This document shows, in pieces, positions 34,286 to 42,702 of a stretch of 64,000 nt of DNA. The notes beneath the pieces are model-generated. The model worked only from the letters and a program-made list of their open reading frames with translations. It did not search any database and was not told where the DNA came from. Origin of the DNA: JAJAZB01 sp964244295 (GTDB lineage Bacteria > Bacteroidota > Bacteroidia > Cytophagales > Spirosomataceae); the NCBI GenBank assembly GCA_964244295.1, contig CAXTIG010000005.1, positions 1 to 64,000 of the forward strand, in the 5' to 3' direction. Position numbers and translations under genes: made by a program. Numbering within the stretch: position 1 is the stretch's first letter; every line of letters starts with the position of its first letter.

Positions 34286-34639
34286 TCAAAAGTTCCAGTA
34301 TGGATGGTTTACCTGCCGCTCGGTGTAGCAGTTGAAATCTTCGGGTTTGAGATCGAACAGAAGGCAACAGAAAGAAGGCTTTTTTTTCTTTAGGTACGCC
34401 GCCTGCACCAGTTCGGCCCGGACGCACTCCCGCCCGTAGTAGTGCATCATTTCCAGAAAGTCGGCCCAAGTGCCGTAATTGAACACTTTTCCGAGGATAA
34501 AGCGGCTCTGTCGCTCGTAGTCAAGGCGGGAGAAGTCCACGTCCCAGAACGCCGTTTTTGAAAGGTTCAGGGCGGTAATTTCGGAATTTGGGTTGAAGCA
34601 AACAACCGTACCCGCTATTTTCGACCCTCGGTTCGTCAT
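34286..34639 (-). CDS. DUF6922-like protein, possible lone antitoxin relative
   Basis: The protein has 117 residues. The core FWDVDFSRLDYERQSRFILGKVFNYGTWADFLEMMHYYGRECV is split in this description as WDVDFSRLDYERQ and VFNYGTWADFLEMMHYYG; it fits the DUF6922 pattern 'WD.DF..LD.......II.RV..YG....'. Proteins of this type often sit beside a nucleotidyltransferase-like AbiEii toxin and may be its antitoxin, but no such gene is next to it here; a transposase relic lies downstream. The ATG at 34639 is inside a small repeat (GTCATGCTGAAC...), so the true start may differ. Its AT-rich composition and setting suggest an acquired gene left without a partner. Confidence 0.6.
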   Translation of the reverse strand: MTNRGSKIAGTVVCFNPNSEITALNLSKTAFWDVDFSRLDYERQSRFILGKVFNYGTWADFLEMMHYYGRECVRAELVQAAYLKKKKPSFCCLLFDLKPEDFNCYTERQVNHPYWNF

Positions 34640-34662
34640 GCTGAACTTGTTTCAGCATGACG
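34635..34662. repeat. Short inverted repeat GTCATGCTGAAAC type
   Basis: GTCATGCTGAAC pairs with GTTTCAGCATGAC. It is related in form to family B and overlaps the predicted start of the DUF6922-like gene. Confidence 0.7.
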
Positions 34663-34681
34663 GCTACCTTTTTCTCCTTCG

Positions 34682-34713
34682 TTTGTAAACCACCGTTCAG
34701 GGCAGTATCATTG
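34682..34713 (+). promoter_or_regulatory. Probable promoter for the secreted 515-residue protein
   Basis: TTTG at 34682-34685 and TATCATTG at 34706-34713 (one mismatch to TAnnTTTG) with a 20-base spacer match the Bacteroidota consensus. The ATG follows at 34758. Confidence 0.55.
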
Positions 34714-34757
34714 CGCCGAAACCATTCTCACCTTCCACCAATCCCGTTTCTTGTTTT

Positions 34758-36305
34758 ATGAAGCACCTTTTCCTCGCTACCTGTTTCCTGGTAGGCAGTA
34801 CCCTTTTTTCCCAGGCGCAGGAAGCTGCGTACACCAATTTTAAATTTTCGTTGCCGCTGCCGCCTGCGTTACCGGCCCTGCAACGGCTCCAGCAGTTCGA
34901 CGCCAAAGCCTTGTTGAGCGCCAAGATTTCGGATTCGTTTCTTTCTCAGGCGGCCATCAAGGAATTCAGCGAGGGCGTTGCGGCCCCGCTGAAGGTTTCC
35001 TTCGGCACCTTCAAGCAGGTGGATAGCACCGGCGAATTGCACGTGATTGCGCTCGTGCAGCAATTTAAGTACGAACCCAGCGACGCGTCCAACCTCAACG
35101 CCTCCATCGCCCTGCACACCACCGTGTACGACCAGGCAGGCAATCCCCTTTTTGCCGAAGCCAGCAAACTGAGCAGCGTGACGGTGCCGAACGAAAAGCA
35201 ATGGACGGGCGGGCAGTTGGAAAAAAACCGCATGGCCGTGTTGTCGATGCTGCTGGGCAAGGCGGTCAGCGAAAGCCTCAAGCCCTTTGCCGGGCGCGTG
35301 TTCGGCTACACCGCCGATGTCGAGTCGAAAATCGGATTCCTCGACGACGTGAAGAAAATGCCCGAACTGAGGCTGGTCGAGGATCAGATCAATCAGCTTA
35401 AATCGGCCACGAAAAAAGGCGGCGTGACGGCGTACCTCGCCGCCATTGAACCGATGCTACCGGGTTGGATCAAACTGAGCACTTACGCCGGTCCCGGCGA
35501 AGCCAACGAAGTAAAGCGGATCGCCTACCACAACCTGGCCCAGGCCAGCCTGCTCAAGGGCGACTACGCCCAGGCGGCGGCATACCTGGCCGCCTACAAA
35601 CCCATCGACAAAACGGTGCGGGGGATGATGGGCCTGGACGTGTACAAAAACAGCGAGCGGCTGGAGGCTTTGCTGGCGCAACTCAACCCCAATCCGAATG
35701 CGGGCGCGATCGCCACGACTACCCGGCCCCTCACGCTGCGCGAAGCGGTGGACGCCCACCAGTTTTACACCGTAACCGGAAAAGTTTCGGTGGAAGGCAA
35801 ACGCAACGCGGGCGACCATACCGGCGAAATCCGGATTGTAAAACCCGAACCGTACTACGCTCCCGTCGGCGGCGGCAGTATGTACAGCCTCCCCAAAGCC
35901 GAAGACCTCACCGTGCTGGTCAGCGCCCGCCAGCCCGACGGATCGGTGAAGAAATTCACCACGTATGGCTCGTCGGTCAAAGAGATTCAGGGCGACGACG
36001 GCAGCCGGTACGTGGTGCACAAATACGGGTCGGCGGCGCTCACGGGAGCGACGTACTGTCTGCTCAAAACCGCCTACACCTCGCCGAAACTGACGGTGTA
36101 CAAAGCCGTCATTCCCGCCTCCGACGGCGATTACGTGGCCTTGAAACCCGGCGACGAAAAAGGCGTAAAATCCTCGCTGCTCAACGCCCGCAAAGACCTG
36201 CTCGCTTACCTGAGCGACTGCGCCAGCCTGAGCAAAAAATTCGAGGGCACCGGAACGGATTTCGACGTCGTCAAAGTGGCCGAAGCGTACACGAGTTGCC
36301 GCTGA
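34758..36305 (+). CDS. Hypothetical secreted protein
   Basis: The protein has 515 residues. A signal peptide (MKHLFLATCFLVGSTLFSQAQ) is followed by a first half with beta-rich hints (LKVSFGTFKQVDSTGELHVIAL) and Ala-rich helices with a possible TPR-like pair (RIAYHNLAQASLLKGDYAQAAAYLA). The second half has VTGKVSVEGKRNAGDHTGEIRI and SRYVVHKYGSAALTGATYCLL. I do not recognise the family. It is periplasmic or outside the cell and probably singly transcribed from its own promoter; a family A element lies between it and a convergent TonB receptor gene. Confidence 0.75.
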   Translation: MKHLFLATCFLVGSTLFSQAQEAAYTNFKFSLPLPPALPALQRLQQFDAKALLSAKISDSFLSQAAIKEFSEGVAAPLKVSFGTFKQVDSTGELHVIALVQQFKYEPSDASNLNASIALHTTVYDQAGNPLFAEASKLSSVTVPNEKQWTGGQLEKNRMAVLSMLLGKAVSESLKPFAGRVFGYTADVESKIGFLDDVKKMPELRLVEDQINQLKSATKKGGVTAYLAAIEPMLPGWIKLSTYAGPGEANEVKRIAYHNLAQASLLKGDYAQAAAYLAAYKPIDKTVRGMMGLDVYKNSERLEALLAQLNPNPNAGAIATTTRPLTLREAVDAHQFYTVTGKVSVEGKRNAGDHTGEIRIVKPEPYYAPVGGGSMYSLPKAEDLTVLVSARQPDGSVKKFTTYGSSVKEIQGDDGSRYVVHKYGSAALTGATYCLLKTAYTSPKLTVYKAVIPASDGDYVALKPGDEKGVKSSLLNARKDLLAYLSDCASLSKKFEGTGTDFDVVKVAEAYTSCR

Positions 36306-36336
36306 AGCGGCAAAGGGAAAAACTACTTTTCGAGCG

Positions 36337-36560
36337 CGTCATTGCGAGCGGAGGTTTTGAAACGAGCGGAGCGAGGTTTCAAAACCGGAGCGAAGCAATC
36401 CCCTCCCGAAGACCGAGCGGGAGGGGATTGCTTCGCTCCGTCGCACGGTAGCTAAATCCAACTACTTCCCTAAGCTATTTTGGTCTCCGGCAGGGGATTG
36501 CTTCGCTACGGGTGAAAACCCTCGCTGCGCTCGTCTTTTCACCCTTCGCTCGCAATGACG
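36337..36560. repeat. Family A element (copy 5), cloverleaf-like with two side hairpins
   Basis: The outer stem is CGTCATTGCGAGCG (36337) with CGCTCGCAATGACG. The left side hairpin is GGTTTTGAAA/TTTCAAAACC with loop CGAGCGGAGCGAGG. The central stem is GAAGCAATCCCCTCCCGAAGACC with a mirrored GGTCTCCGGCAGGGGATTGC; a second GGGAGGGGATTGCTTCGCTCCG copy is nested here. The right side hairpin is GGGTGAAAA/TTTTCACCC with loop CCCTCGCTGCGCTCGTC. The loop sequences of left and right are nearly complementary to each other. Confidence 0.85.
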
Positions 36561-36583
36561 CGTTCGGGAACTATTTTTTCTCT

Positions 36584-38833
36584 TCACCACAATACCCCTA
36601 CCCGCACACCCCCGTACCAGTTCCGTCCCGCCGCCGCGTTGAAGTAGCGCCCGCCCACGGCGTTGAGGTCGGGGGCGGGGGTGTAGGTGGCATCGAGGGC
36701 GTTGTCCACGCCTGCGTAGGCGTTGATTTCCAGCAATTTCCCCCATTTTTTCTGGTAGCCCACCTTTCCGCCCAGCAGTCGGTAGCCGGGAGCGGCATCG
36801 GAATTGGCATCGTTGAGCGGTACCTCGTCGGTGGAATTGAACGTCAGGTTGGTGTAAAACCCGACCCGCGTCATCAGGTCCGCGCCCAGCGTGAGTTGGT
36901 GGCGCGGCGTGCCGGTGAGTCGATTTCCCGAAAAATCACCCGCCGAGCCGACGAACGAGCCGAAGCGGTAGTCCTGGAAGGCGTAGGTGGAGAAAAGTTT
37001 GAGGTTTGAGGCGGTTTGAAGTTTGAGGGTGTACGCTACCGCCGCTTCCAGGCCATTTTGCTGCGTATCGCCCGCGTTGGTGTAGAAATCGGCCCCGTCG
37101 GCGGCGCGGCGGATGACGAGGGCGTTTTTCAGGCGAAACGCGTAGGCCGTCAGGTCGTAGGTCAGGCGGTTTTTGGCGAAACCGCCGCGCAGTCCGGCCT
37201 CGTAGCTGGTGCCGCGTTCGGGAGCCAGACTGAGGTTGAAAGCCCCCGTCGAAGGCAGAATTTCGGCCACGGTGGGTGGCGAAAAGCCACTGCTCAGGCT
37301 GGTGTAGGCGCTCAGGCCGGAACTCAGTTTTTTCAAGAGGGCCAGCCTCGGCGACAGCACCGAGTCGAAGCGGCGGCGCTGCCGGGGCGTGGCCGGGCGG
37401 AAGAGGCGCTCGTCGCTGAGCGTGAGGCCGTTGTAACTCAGCCCGCCCGTCAGGCTCCAGCCGCGTCCGAGCCAGGTTTCGACTTGCGCGAACAGGCTCC
37501 AGGGCGCGTAGGTGATTTCTTCGTCGAGTTGCAACGTATCGACCGCGCCGCGCCGGTTGCCGTAATTTTTTACGTTGAAAAAGCCTCGCTGAAATTCCAC
37601 GCCCGCCGTGAGTTTACCACCGACCGTTTCGCTGCCCAGCGAATAACTGCCCGTAAACCGCCCGCCCACGCCCTGCTCGGCGCGGCGTTCCCAGTTGCGG
37701 ATGGCCGGGTTTTGCACCTGCGTAAACGTGCCGTACACGCCCGAACGCAAACTCAGCCGGGGCGCCACGGCCCAGTCCTGGCTCGTGGCGAGGTAGAGGG
37801 TTTTGATCCGAAACTCGGCCCCCTGCTCCACCGCGCCGGGATTCGGCCCCCCGCGCGGGCGGGCCTGGCGAGGGTTGGCCTCAAACTGGGCGCGGGTCAG
37901 CCCGCCGGGGGTTTGGTAGTACAAATCCGAGTACAGCACCGTGCTGGTGAAGCGCTGTTTGCCCACCGAAAATCCGCTCTGCACGCTCAACACCTCGCGC
38001 CGCAATGCCGACTGCTCGCGGTAGCCGTCGGCGCTCGTGACCGAGTAACTCAGCGTGGAATGCGTCCCTTCGGTGGCCGTTTCGGCCTGGGCGTTGAAAC
38101 TGCGCAGGCCGAAACGGCCCACCGTGCTACCCAGGCTCAGGCGGCTTTGCCCCGCCGCCAGCCTCGGACTTTCGAGCAACACCACACCGCCCGTGCCCGC
38201 GCCGTACAAACTCCCGCCGGGGCCTTTGATGATTTCGAGGCGACCGATGCTTTGCAAATCAAAGGCTTGCAGGTAGGTGTTGCCGCCCGCGTCGGTGAAG
38301 GGCAGGCCGTTGAAATACACCTTCACGTTGCGCACCCCAAAGGGCGAGCGCAGCGTACTGCCCCGAATGCTGAGCCGGTAGCTGCCCGGCGAGCGCTCCT
38401 CCATCCGCACCCCCGGCAGGGTGTTGAGAGCGGGCACCAGCGACACCCCCGCAAAGCGCCCCAGTTCGCGCGGCCCCAGTGTCGCCACGGCGGCGGGCAC
38501 TTCGCTCAGCCGGCGGTCGCTTTCGTAGGCCCGCACGATGACTTCGTCGAGTTCCACCGCCGTGGGTTGGAGGAAAAACCGGTTGGCCGTCGAGTCCATC
38601 GAAAGGCGCGCTGCCAGCGGCTGGTAGCCCAGCGCCGAGAGGCGCACGCTGTCGGCATCGAGGCTAAACCGCCCGCTGGCATCGGAGGCCGTGCGGGGCT
38701 GGCCGCCAACGGAGACCGTCACGCCGGGGAGGGGGCGGCGGGTTTGGGCGTCGAGGGTTTGGGCAAAACGCGGCGTTTGCCCCTGGGCGGTGGCGGCAAC
38801 GACTACGAAGAACAGAACAGAAAAAAGGCGCAT
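36584..38833 (-). CDS. TonB-dependent outer-membrane receptor
   Basis: The protein has 749 residues from ATG 38833 (MRLFSVLFFVVVAATAQGQ, a signal peptide); a longer frame starts at 38887. A CarboxypepD_reg-like domain (RRPLPGVTVSVGGQPRTASD ... FSLDADSVRLSALGYQPL) is followed by a plug with TEVPAAVATLGPREL-type start, SLVPALNTLPGVRMEERSPG, FNGLPFTDAGGNTY and RLEIIKGPGGSLYGAGTGGV, which is the TonB-plug consensus, and a 22-strand-like barrel ending NWYGGVRVGVLW. The receptor should import an unknown ligand, perhaps a metal chelate. It converges on the secreted 515-residue protein gene. Confidence 0.93.
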   Translation of the reverse strand: MRLFSVLFFVVVAATAQGQTPRFAQTLDAQTRRPLPGVTVSVGGQPRTASDASGRFSLDADSVRLSALGYQPLAARLSMDSTANRFFLQPTAVELDEVIVRAYESDRRLSEVPAAVATLGPRELGRFAGVSLVPALNTLPGVRMEERSPGSYRLSIRGSTLRSPFGVRNVKVYFNGLPFTDAGGNTYLQAFDLQSIGRLEIIKGPGGSLYGAGTGGVVLLESPRLAAGQSRLSLGSTVGRFGLRSFNAQAETATEGTHSTLSYSVTSADGYREQSALRREVLSVQSGFSVGKQRFTSTVLYSDLYYQTPGGLTRAQFEANPRQARPRGGPNPGAVEQGAEFRIKTLYLATSQDWAVAPRLSLRSGVYGTFTQVQNPAIRNWERRAEQGVGGRFTGSYSLGSETVGGKLTAGVEFQRGFFNVKNYGNRRGAVDTLQLDEEITYAPWSLFAQVETWLGRGWSLTGGLSYNGLTLSDERLFRPATPRQRRRFDSVLSPRLALLKKLSSGLSAYTSLSSGFSPPTVAEILPSTGAFNLSLAPERGTSYEAGLRGGFAKNRLTYDLTAYAFRLKNALVIRRAADGADFYTNAGDTQQNGLEAAVAYTLKLQTASNLKLFSTYAFQDYRFGSFVGSAGDFSGNRLTGTPRHQLTLGADLMTRVGFYTNLTFNSTDEVPLNDANSDAAPGYRLLGGKVGYQKKWGKLLEINAYAGVDNALDATYTPAPDLNAVGGRYFNAAAGRNWYGGVRVGVLW

Positions 38834-39006
38834 CGAAAGCGTAAAAAAGGCCCGTAAAGTACGGTACGTCGGCGCAACAAACCGCATTGCCTTCAGGCGG
38901 ATTCGGGTAGAAACTTTGCGGCCTACATCGAGTGAATTAATTCACCGGCTGTTAGGAGGGGGAACAACCTCACGAACCGGGTAAGAACCAGCACGATGCC
39001 CAACTT

Positions 39007-39073
39007 GGTCGCGTAGCGACCTCAGGTTTGTAGCCCCGGCGAACCCTTCCCTTGCCCAAGTCGCGTAGCGACT
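39007..39073. repeat. REP-like hairpins left of the IS200-like transposase
   Basis: Two perfect hairpins: GGTCGCGTAGCGACC at 39007-39021 and AGTCGCGTAGCGACT at 39059-39073. The first is followed after four bases by GTTTGTAG (39026-39033). They lie in the 348-bp space 38834-39181 between the TonB receptor gene start and the transposase start. In the rest of that space I see nothing distinct apart from TTTAGATTAG near 39105. Confidence 0.85.
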
Positions 39074-39181
39074 AAACCGGTGTGAGGTTAATTCAACCGG
39101 ATTTTTTAGATTAGCAACCCATTGACCATCCCCGTTGATCGGACTACACCGCAACCCAGTTTCTCGAATCTCCCTTTCCTC

Positions 39182-39646
39182 ATGGCGAACACCTACACCC
39201 AACTCTACATCCAGCTTGTTTTTGCTGTAAAGTACCGGCAAGGCGTGATTCAACCGGCCTGGAAACACGATTTGTACCGATACATGACGGGCATCGTCCA
39301 AAACAACGGTCACAAACTAATCGCCATCAACGGAATGCCTGACCACATTCATGGATTTGTTGGACTGAACCCCAATCAATCGATTTCCAACCTGCTTCAG
39401 GATTTGAAAGGCGATTCTTCAAAGTGGATAAACGCCAACCGATTCACGCCCGGACGTTTTGAGTGGCAATCGGGTTACGGGGCCTTTTCTTACGGACAAT
39501 CACAAATCAGCCAGGTTGTCACCTACATTCAAAATCAGGAAGCTCACCACCGCAAACAGACTTTTTTGGAAGAATACACGGGACTGCTGCAAAAGTTTCG
39601 CGTCGATTTCGACGAGCGCTACCTATTTCGGCCTCTGCTCGACTGA
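39182..39646 (+). CDS. IS200/IS605-like Y1 transposase (RAYT-type)
   Basis: The protein has 154 residues from ATG 39182 (MANTYTQLYIQLVFAVK), the usual start for Bacteroidota members; a frame from 39122 is longer. The HUH metal motif is HIH at 55-57 (MPDHIHGFVGL), and the catalytic tyrosine is probably Y115 in QVVTYIQNQ. KWINANRF, GRFEWQSGYGAFSY and the acidic C-terminal end are typical. Y1 HUH enzymes cut and join single-stranded DNA at hairpins. Being single-copy in the window and flanked by hairpins with a conserved tail, it could be a REP-associated tyrosine transposase that acts on those hairpins rather than a self-mobile IS. Confidence 0.92.
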   Translation: MANTYTQLYIQLVFAVKYRQGVIQPAWKHDLYRYMTGIVQNNGHKLIAINGMPDHIHGFVGLNPNQSISNLLQDLKGDSSKWINANRFTPGRFEWQSGYGAFSYGQSQISQVVTYIQNQEAHHRKQTFLEEYTGLLQKFRVDFDERYLFRPLLD

Positions 39647-39653
39647 AGAGTTT

Positions 39654-39855
39654 GGTCGCTACGCGACCTGCTTACTGTATCAATCCATCTTTAGGGATGC
39701 CGTTAGGCATCGAATGTTTGTAGGAATTACGGCAAGTTCCAGTACGCCGAGGCGGTCGCGTAGCGACCTGACAGGAGCCGGTTTGTTGGGTCGCTACGCG
39801 ACCAAAAAAAGAGTGCGCTATCCATTTTCTACAAACATCGGGTCGCTATGCGACG
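39654..39855. repeat. REP-like hairpin cluster right of the transposase
   Basis: Hairpins GGTCGCTACGCGACC at 39654, GATGCCGTTAGGCATC at 39696, GGTCGCGTAGCGACC at 39754, GGTCGCTACGCGACC at 39789 and GGTCGCTATGCGACG at 39841 (one mismatch). The 39696 hairpin is followed after four bases by GTTTGTAG (39716-39723). The 39841 hairpin is preceded after four bases by its reverse complement CTACAAAC (39829-39836). In the gap 39647-39929 I see no gene. Confidence 0.85.
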
Positions 39856-39929
39856 GGAAAGCCGTCGGTTTAGACAGGTTGGAACAGTTTAGCGGTGGTG
39901 GTTTATGGGTGGTGAGTTGCTGGGGCGAA

Positions 39930-41045
39930 TTAGTTGCTTTCAGCCGTTTTGCGCAGCACCAAAAACGCTTCCTTCAAAGGTTGCCCAACTGAACTATTCG
40001 GTTCATTCAAAACCAGTTGCTGGTACGCATCGAGAAAATCTGATCGCTGCCGATGAAAGAAATGAAGGTAGTGACGTATAAAATTCAAACAGCCCAGCAC
40101 GACTACTTCGATACCTGCCTGGTCATAAAGCGTTTGAGCGTAGGTGACTATTTCGTGTTCGATTACGTCCGTCGTGATAAAAATGTAGTTGTCGATTCGC
40201 GTTGTTGAGGCAGCAATTTTCGTAAGGGCGTGATTGAGGTCGTTGATTGTTACCCGTTTGTCTTTCATTTCGTAACAAGTGACAACCGATTCATCGTTTG
40301 TGAGAATCACTTCGATGTCACCAATGGAGCCAGTTTGCTTATCCGCCGCGTTGTGGGCGTGCAGAGGTTTCGTCGTTTCTCCAAGGTGTTGGCCGACGGC
40401 CTGGTATGCCGCCGCAACCATTAAAACCGGCAGTCGGCTATAGTTTTTGCAAGCCAGATGTTGCTGCAACAAAGTCAGGGTTTGCTCAGAAGATAACACC
40501 GCTTTATCACTCGAAGGCTTCAAGTCGGCAAGCAACTGTTGCATTCTCCCTTTACTTTCTGCTTTGATTAAAATTAAAATTCGGAGAAATTCTTTGAGCA
40601 AATCGGCTGAGGCAAGTTGTTCCCGGTGAACCAAATCCAGAATGGCTAAGGCGTTTTCGTACACCTCCTTGGGCCTGCCGACGAAAACGAAATCAGGCGA
40701 CAAAAGTCGGTCAATGTTGCGAAAAGCTGGAGTTAGAAAGGCCGTCGTCGAGTTGCAGGGCAACTTGTGTTTTGCCACAAAGCTTTCCAAAAACGCCTCA
40801 TCGTAGTGTCGGCCCGAATACGTGCCGTCGCCGCTTATTTCAGTGTACGGTTTACGAATATCGACCGAAGGTCGATCGATTTTGGCTAACAGACAGGCCA
40901 TCACAAACCGAATTGGAGCTTTGTTCACCAAGCAGCGACAGATGGCTTCAATTTTCTGGCGGGCTTCGTCGTCGGCGACGGATGAGACGGTTAAGTCTTT
41001 GGCGACTTCGTCAAAAACTTCTAAGTGTCCGATTGGAGTCATCAA
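39930..41045 (-). CDS. Type II restriction endonuclease, SacI-like
   Basis: The protein has 371 residues. Its N-terminal half contains SGDGTYSGRHYDEAF and KLPCNSTTAFLTPAFRNID, which are typical of SacI-family endonucleases. The nuclease core is PD-(D/E)xK-like: D243 in GSIGDIEV and E259-M-K261 in TCYEMKDKRV. It cuts DNA at a specific sequence, which the methylase next door protects; if the specificity is that of SacI it would be GAGCTC, but this is only inferred from family likeness. The start ATG (41045) overlaps the methylase TGA. By eye it is more AT-rich than its neighbours, as is common for transferred restriction genes. Confidence 0.75.
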   Translation of the reverse strand: MMTPIGHLEVFDEVAKDLTVSSVADDEARQKIEAICRCLVNKAPIRFVMACLLAKIDRPSVDIRKPYTEISGDGTYSGRHYDEAFLESFVAKHKLPCNSTTAFLTPAFRNIDRLLSPDFVFVGRPKEVYENALAILDLVHREQLASADLLKEFLRILILIKAESKGRMQQLLADLKPSSDKAVLSSEQTLTLLQQHLACKNYSRLPVLMVAAAYQAVGQHLGETTKPLHAHNAADKQTGSIGDIEVILTNDESVVTCYEMKDKRVTINDLNHALTKIAASTTRIDNYIFITTDVIEHEIVTYAQTLYDQAGIEVVVLGCLNFIRHYLHFFHRQRSDFLDAYQQLVLNEPNSSVGQPLKEAFLVLRKTAESN

Positions 41046-41959
41046 AAAGGCAGATTGGCGGAGTTTTGCTTGCGGCGCAGTTCGGCTAAATCATAATTCA
41101 CCCACAACACCTCCTGCCGCTTGTCCTTCGTGGAGTGAATTGTTTTCTCCGGGCTGACGTGCTTGCGCCAGGTCGGGGCGGTGTACAGGTCGTTCATCAG
41201 GTCGCAGTCGTAGTTGGAAAGGGCAACCAGGCCCTGGGCCGCGTTCAGCACCCGCGCCAGTTCAGTGTGCTGGGTATCCGTCATTTCAAAGCCGTAGGCT
41301 TTAGAATCGCCCCGCGTTTCGTGGAGGTAGGGCGGATCGCAGTAAAACAGGGTTTCTTCGCTGTCGTACAACTCGATGGTTTCCAGGGCGGGGCGGTTTT
41401 CGATCTGCACCCGGAGCAGGCGCTCGGCAATCCAATCTAAATTTTCGACGCCCCCCAGCCAGCGGCTCACCACCCCACTCATGCCCGCCCGGCTGGTGTT
41501 TTTGCAGTTGGCCCAGCGCCCCAGCGAGGCGGTTTGCGCCAGGCCGGTGCGCACCTGCCGCGCCCGCACGAAAAACCGCCGCGCCCGCTCGAAATCCGTC
41601 AAGGCCGGGTCGAGTTCGCAGGCCAGGGCGAATTCTTCCCGCGAAAAGGGCGTCAGGCTGATGGCTTCGATGAGCCGCTCTTTTTCCTGGCGAAGCACCC
41701 GGAAAAAATTGACCACCTCGCCATCGAGGTCGTTGTAGGTTTCCACCGGCGCGGGATTCCGGTTGAGCAGCACGGCCCCCGAACCGGCGAAGGGTTCGCA
41801 GTAGTGCGTGCAGTCGGGCAGGAGCGGCAGGAGCCAATCGAGGTGGGAAAATTTACCGCCGTACCACCCGAAGGCGATTAGTTTTTTCGGTCGGTTCAGC
41901 GTTGAAATCGGGGAAGGCGTTTTTTTGCGGGCCGGGGCGAAGGCGTCCATACAATCCAT
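41042..41959 (-). CDS. D12-class N6-adenine DNA methyltransferase
   Basis: The protein has 305 residues. The AdoMet site is CEPFAGSGAVLLNR at 54-67 and the catalytic motif is DPPY at 208-211. The first 30 residues (KTPSPISTLNRPKKLIAFGWYGGK) include the normal D12 beginning GWYGGK. It methylates adenine in double-stranded DNA and is the protecting partner of the endonuclease encoded next, with ATGA-coupled translation and the methylase first. An alternate start at residue 4 is possible. Composition is closer to the genome average than that of the nuclease gene. Confidence 0.9.
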   Translation of the reverse strand: MDCMDAFAPARKKTPSPISTLNRPKKLIAFGWYGGKFSHLDWLLPLLPDCTHYCEPFAGSGAVLLNRNPAPVETYNDLDGEVVNFFRVLRQEKERLIEAISLTPFSREEFALACELDPALTDFERARRFFVRARQVRTGLAQTASLGRWANCKNTSRAGMSGVVSRWLGGVENLDWIAERLLRVQIENRPALETIELYDSEETLFYCDPPYLHETRGDSKAYGFEMTDTQHTELARVLNAAQGLVALSNYDCDLMNDLYTAPTWRKHVSPEKTIHSTKDKRQEVLWVNYDLAELRRKQNSANLPF

Positions 41960-42037
41960 CGAAAAGTTTCGGCAAGATACGCAGGTTTCAGGGTCGGAAA
42001 CGCCGATTGTTTTTCCAAAAAACCCGCTGCCTTTGCC

Positions 42038-42700
42038 TCAATCCCAACACTCCATCAGCAGCAAATCCCCCGTCTCGTGCGTGATTTTCACGAACCCATC
42101 CGCCGCTGCTTCGTTGCTGCTGCCGCTGCGGTAGCCGAGAATGAGCGCGTCGTTCTGGAGCGGGTACTTCAGGTTTTGGGTGGAAATGCCGCTGGCCTCC
42201 CCCACCGGAATCAAACTGAGGGGCGTGCCCGCCGGGTACCATTTCTCGAAGCGGCGCGGGAGCAGAATCACGCGGGAGTAGTCGTCGAGCAACGTGATGG
42301 CGAGGCGGTCGCGGTACTGCACGAGCGTGGTGAGGTTGGTGAGGGTGTGGTCGGCGCGGCGGCCCGTGGCCCAGACCACGTTGGCGGCGCGATGGCCGCG
42401 TTCCAATAAAAAATCAAAGGCTTTCTGAAGGTCGGTTTTGTTCTGGTCGGGCGTGCGGACGATTTGCAGCGAATCCTGATTTTCGAGGAAAACCTCCGGG
42501 TCGAAATCGCGGTCGAAATCGCCCAGCAGCACGTCCACCTTGATGCCGTAGTCGAGCACGCGGGGCATGGCCCCGTCGAGCACCACCACCAGCGGCGACC
42601 ATTCGAGCAACTGCCCCAGCAACTCGGCGCTGCACGCTTCGCCGTTGGCAATGACCAGCGCCGGTTCCTGGTTTTCGCGGACGATGTGGTGAGAGGACAA
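42038..42700 (-). CDS. Thiamine pyrophosphokinase-like protein
   Basis: About 220 residues from a TTG at 42700 (SSHHIVRENQEPALVIANGEAC). An ATG-started frame up to 42769 runs through the inverted repeat and is rejected. The fold has VVVLDGAMPRVLDYGIKVDVLLGDFDRD, in which LGDFD is the metal/substrate motif, and VVWATGRRADHTLTNLTTLVQY (RADH motif). The C-terminal region is a beta-sandwich (GTPLSLIPVGEASGI ... SSNEAAADGFVKITHETGDLLLM). It transfers pyrophosphate from ATP to thiamine to make TPP in the cytosol. No TPP riboswitch was recognised before it. Start codon choice is moderately certain. Confidence 0.85.
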   Translation of the reverse strand: MSSHHIVRENQEPALVIANGEACSAELLGQLLEWSPLVVVLDGAMPRVLDYGIKVDVLLGDFDRDFDPEVFLENQDSLQIVRTPDQNKTDLQKAFDFLLERGHRAANVVWATGRRADHTLTNLTTLVQYRDRLAITLLDDYSRVILLPRRFEKWYPAGTPLSLIPVGEASGISTQNLKYPLQNDALILGYRSGSSNEAAADGFVKITHETGDLLLMECWD

Positions 42701-42702
42701 GG

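Noticed and set aside
36584..38833. Long open frames on the strand opposite the TonB receptors and the large operon genes (for example 37016-38857 plus, 18985-20613 plus, 27954-29633 minus)
   Set aside because: They mirror the codon structure of real genes in a GC-rich genome, lack signals and domains, and contain many low-complexity Arg/Gly/His runs.
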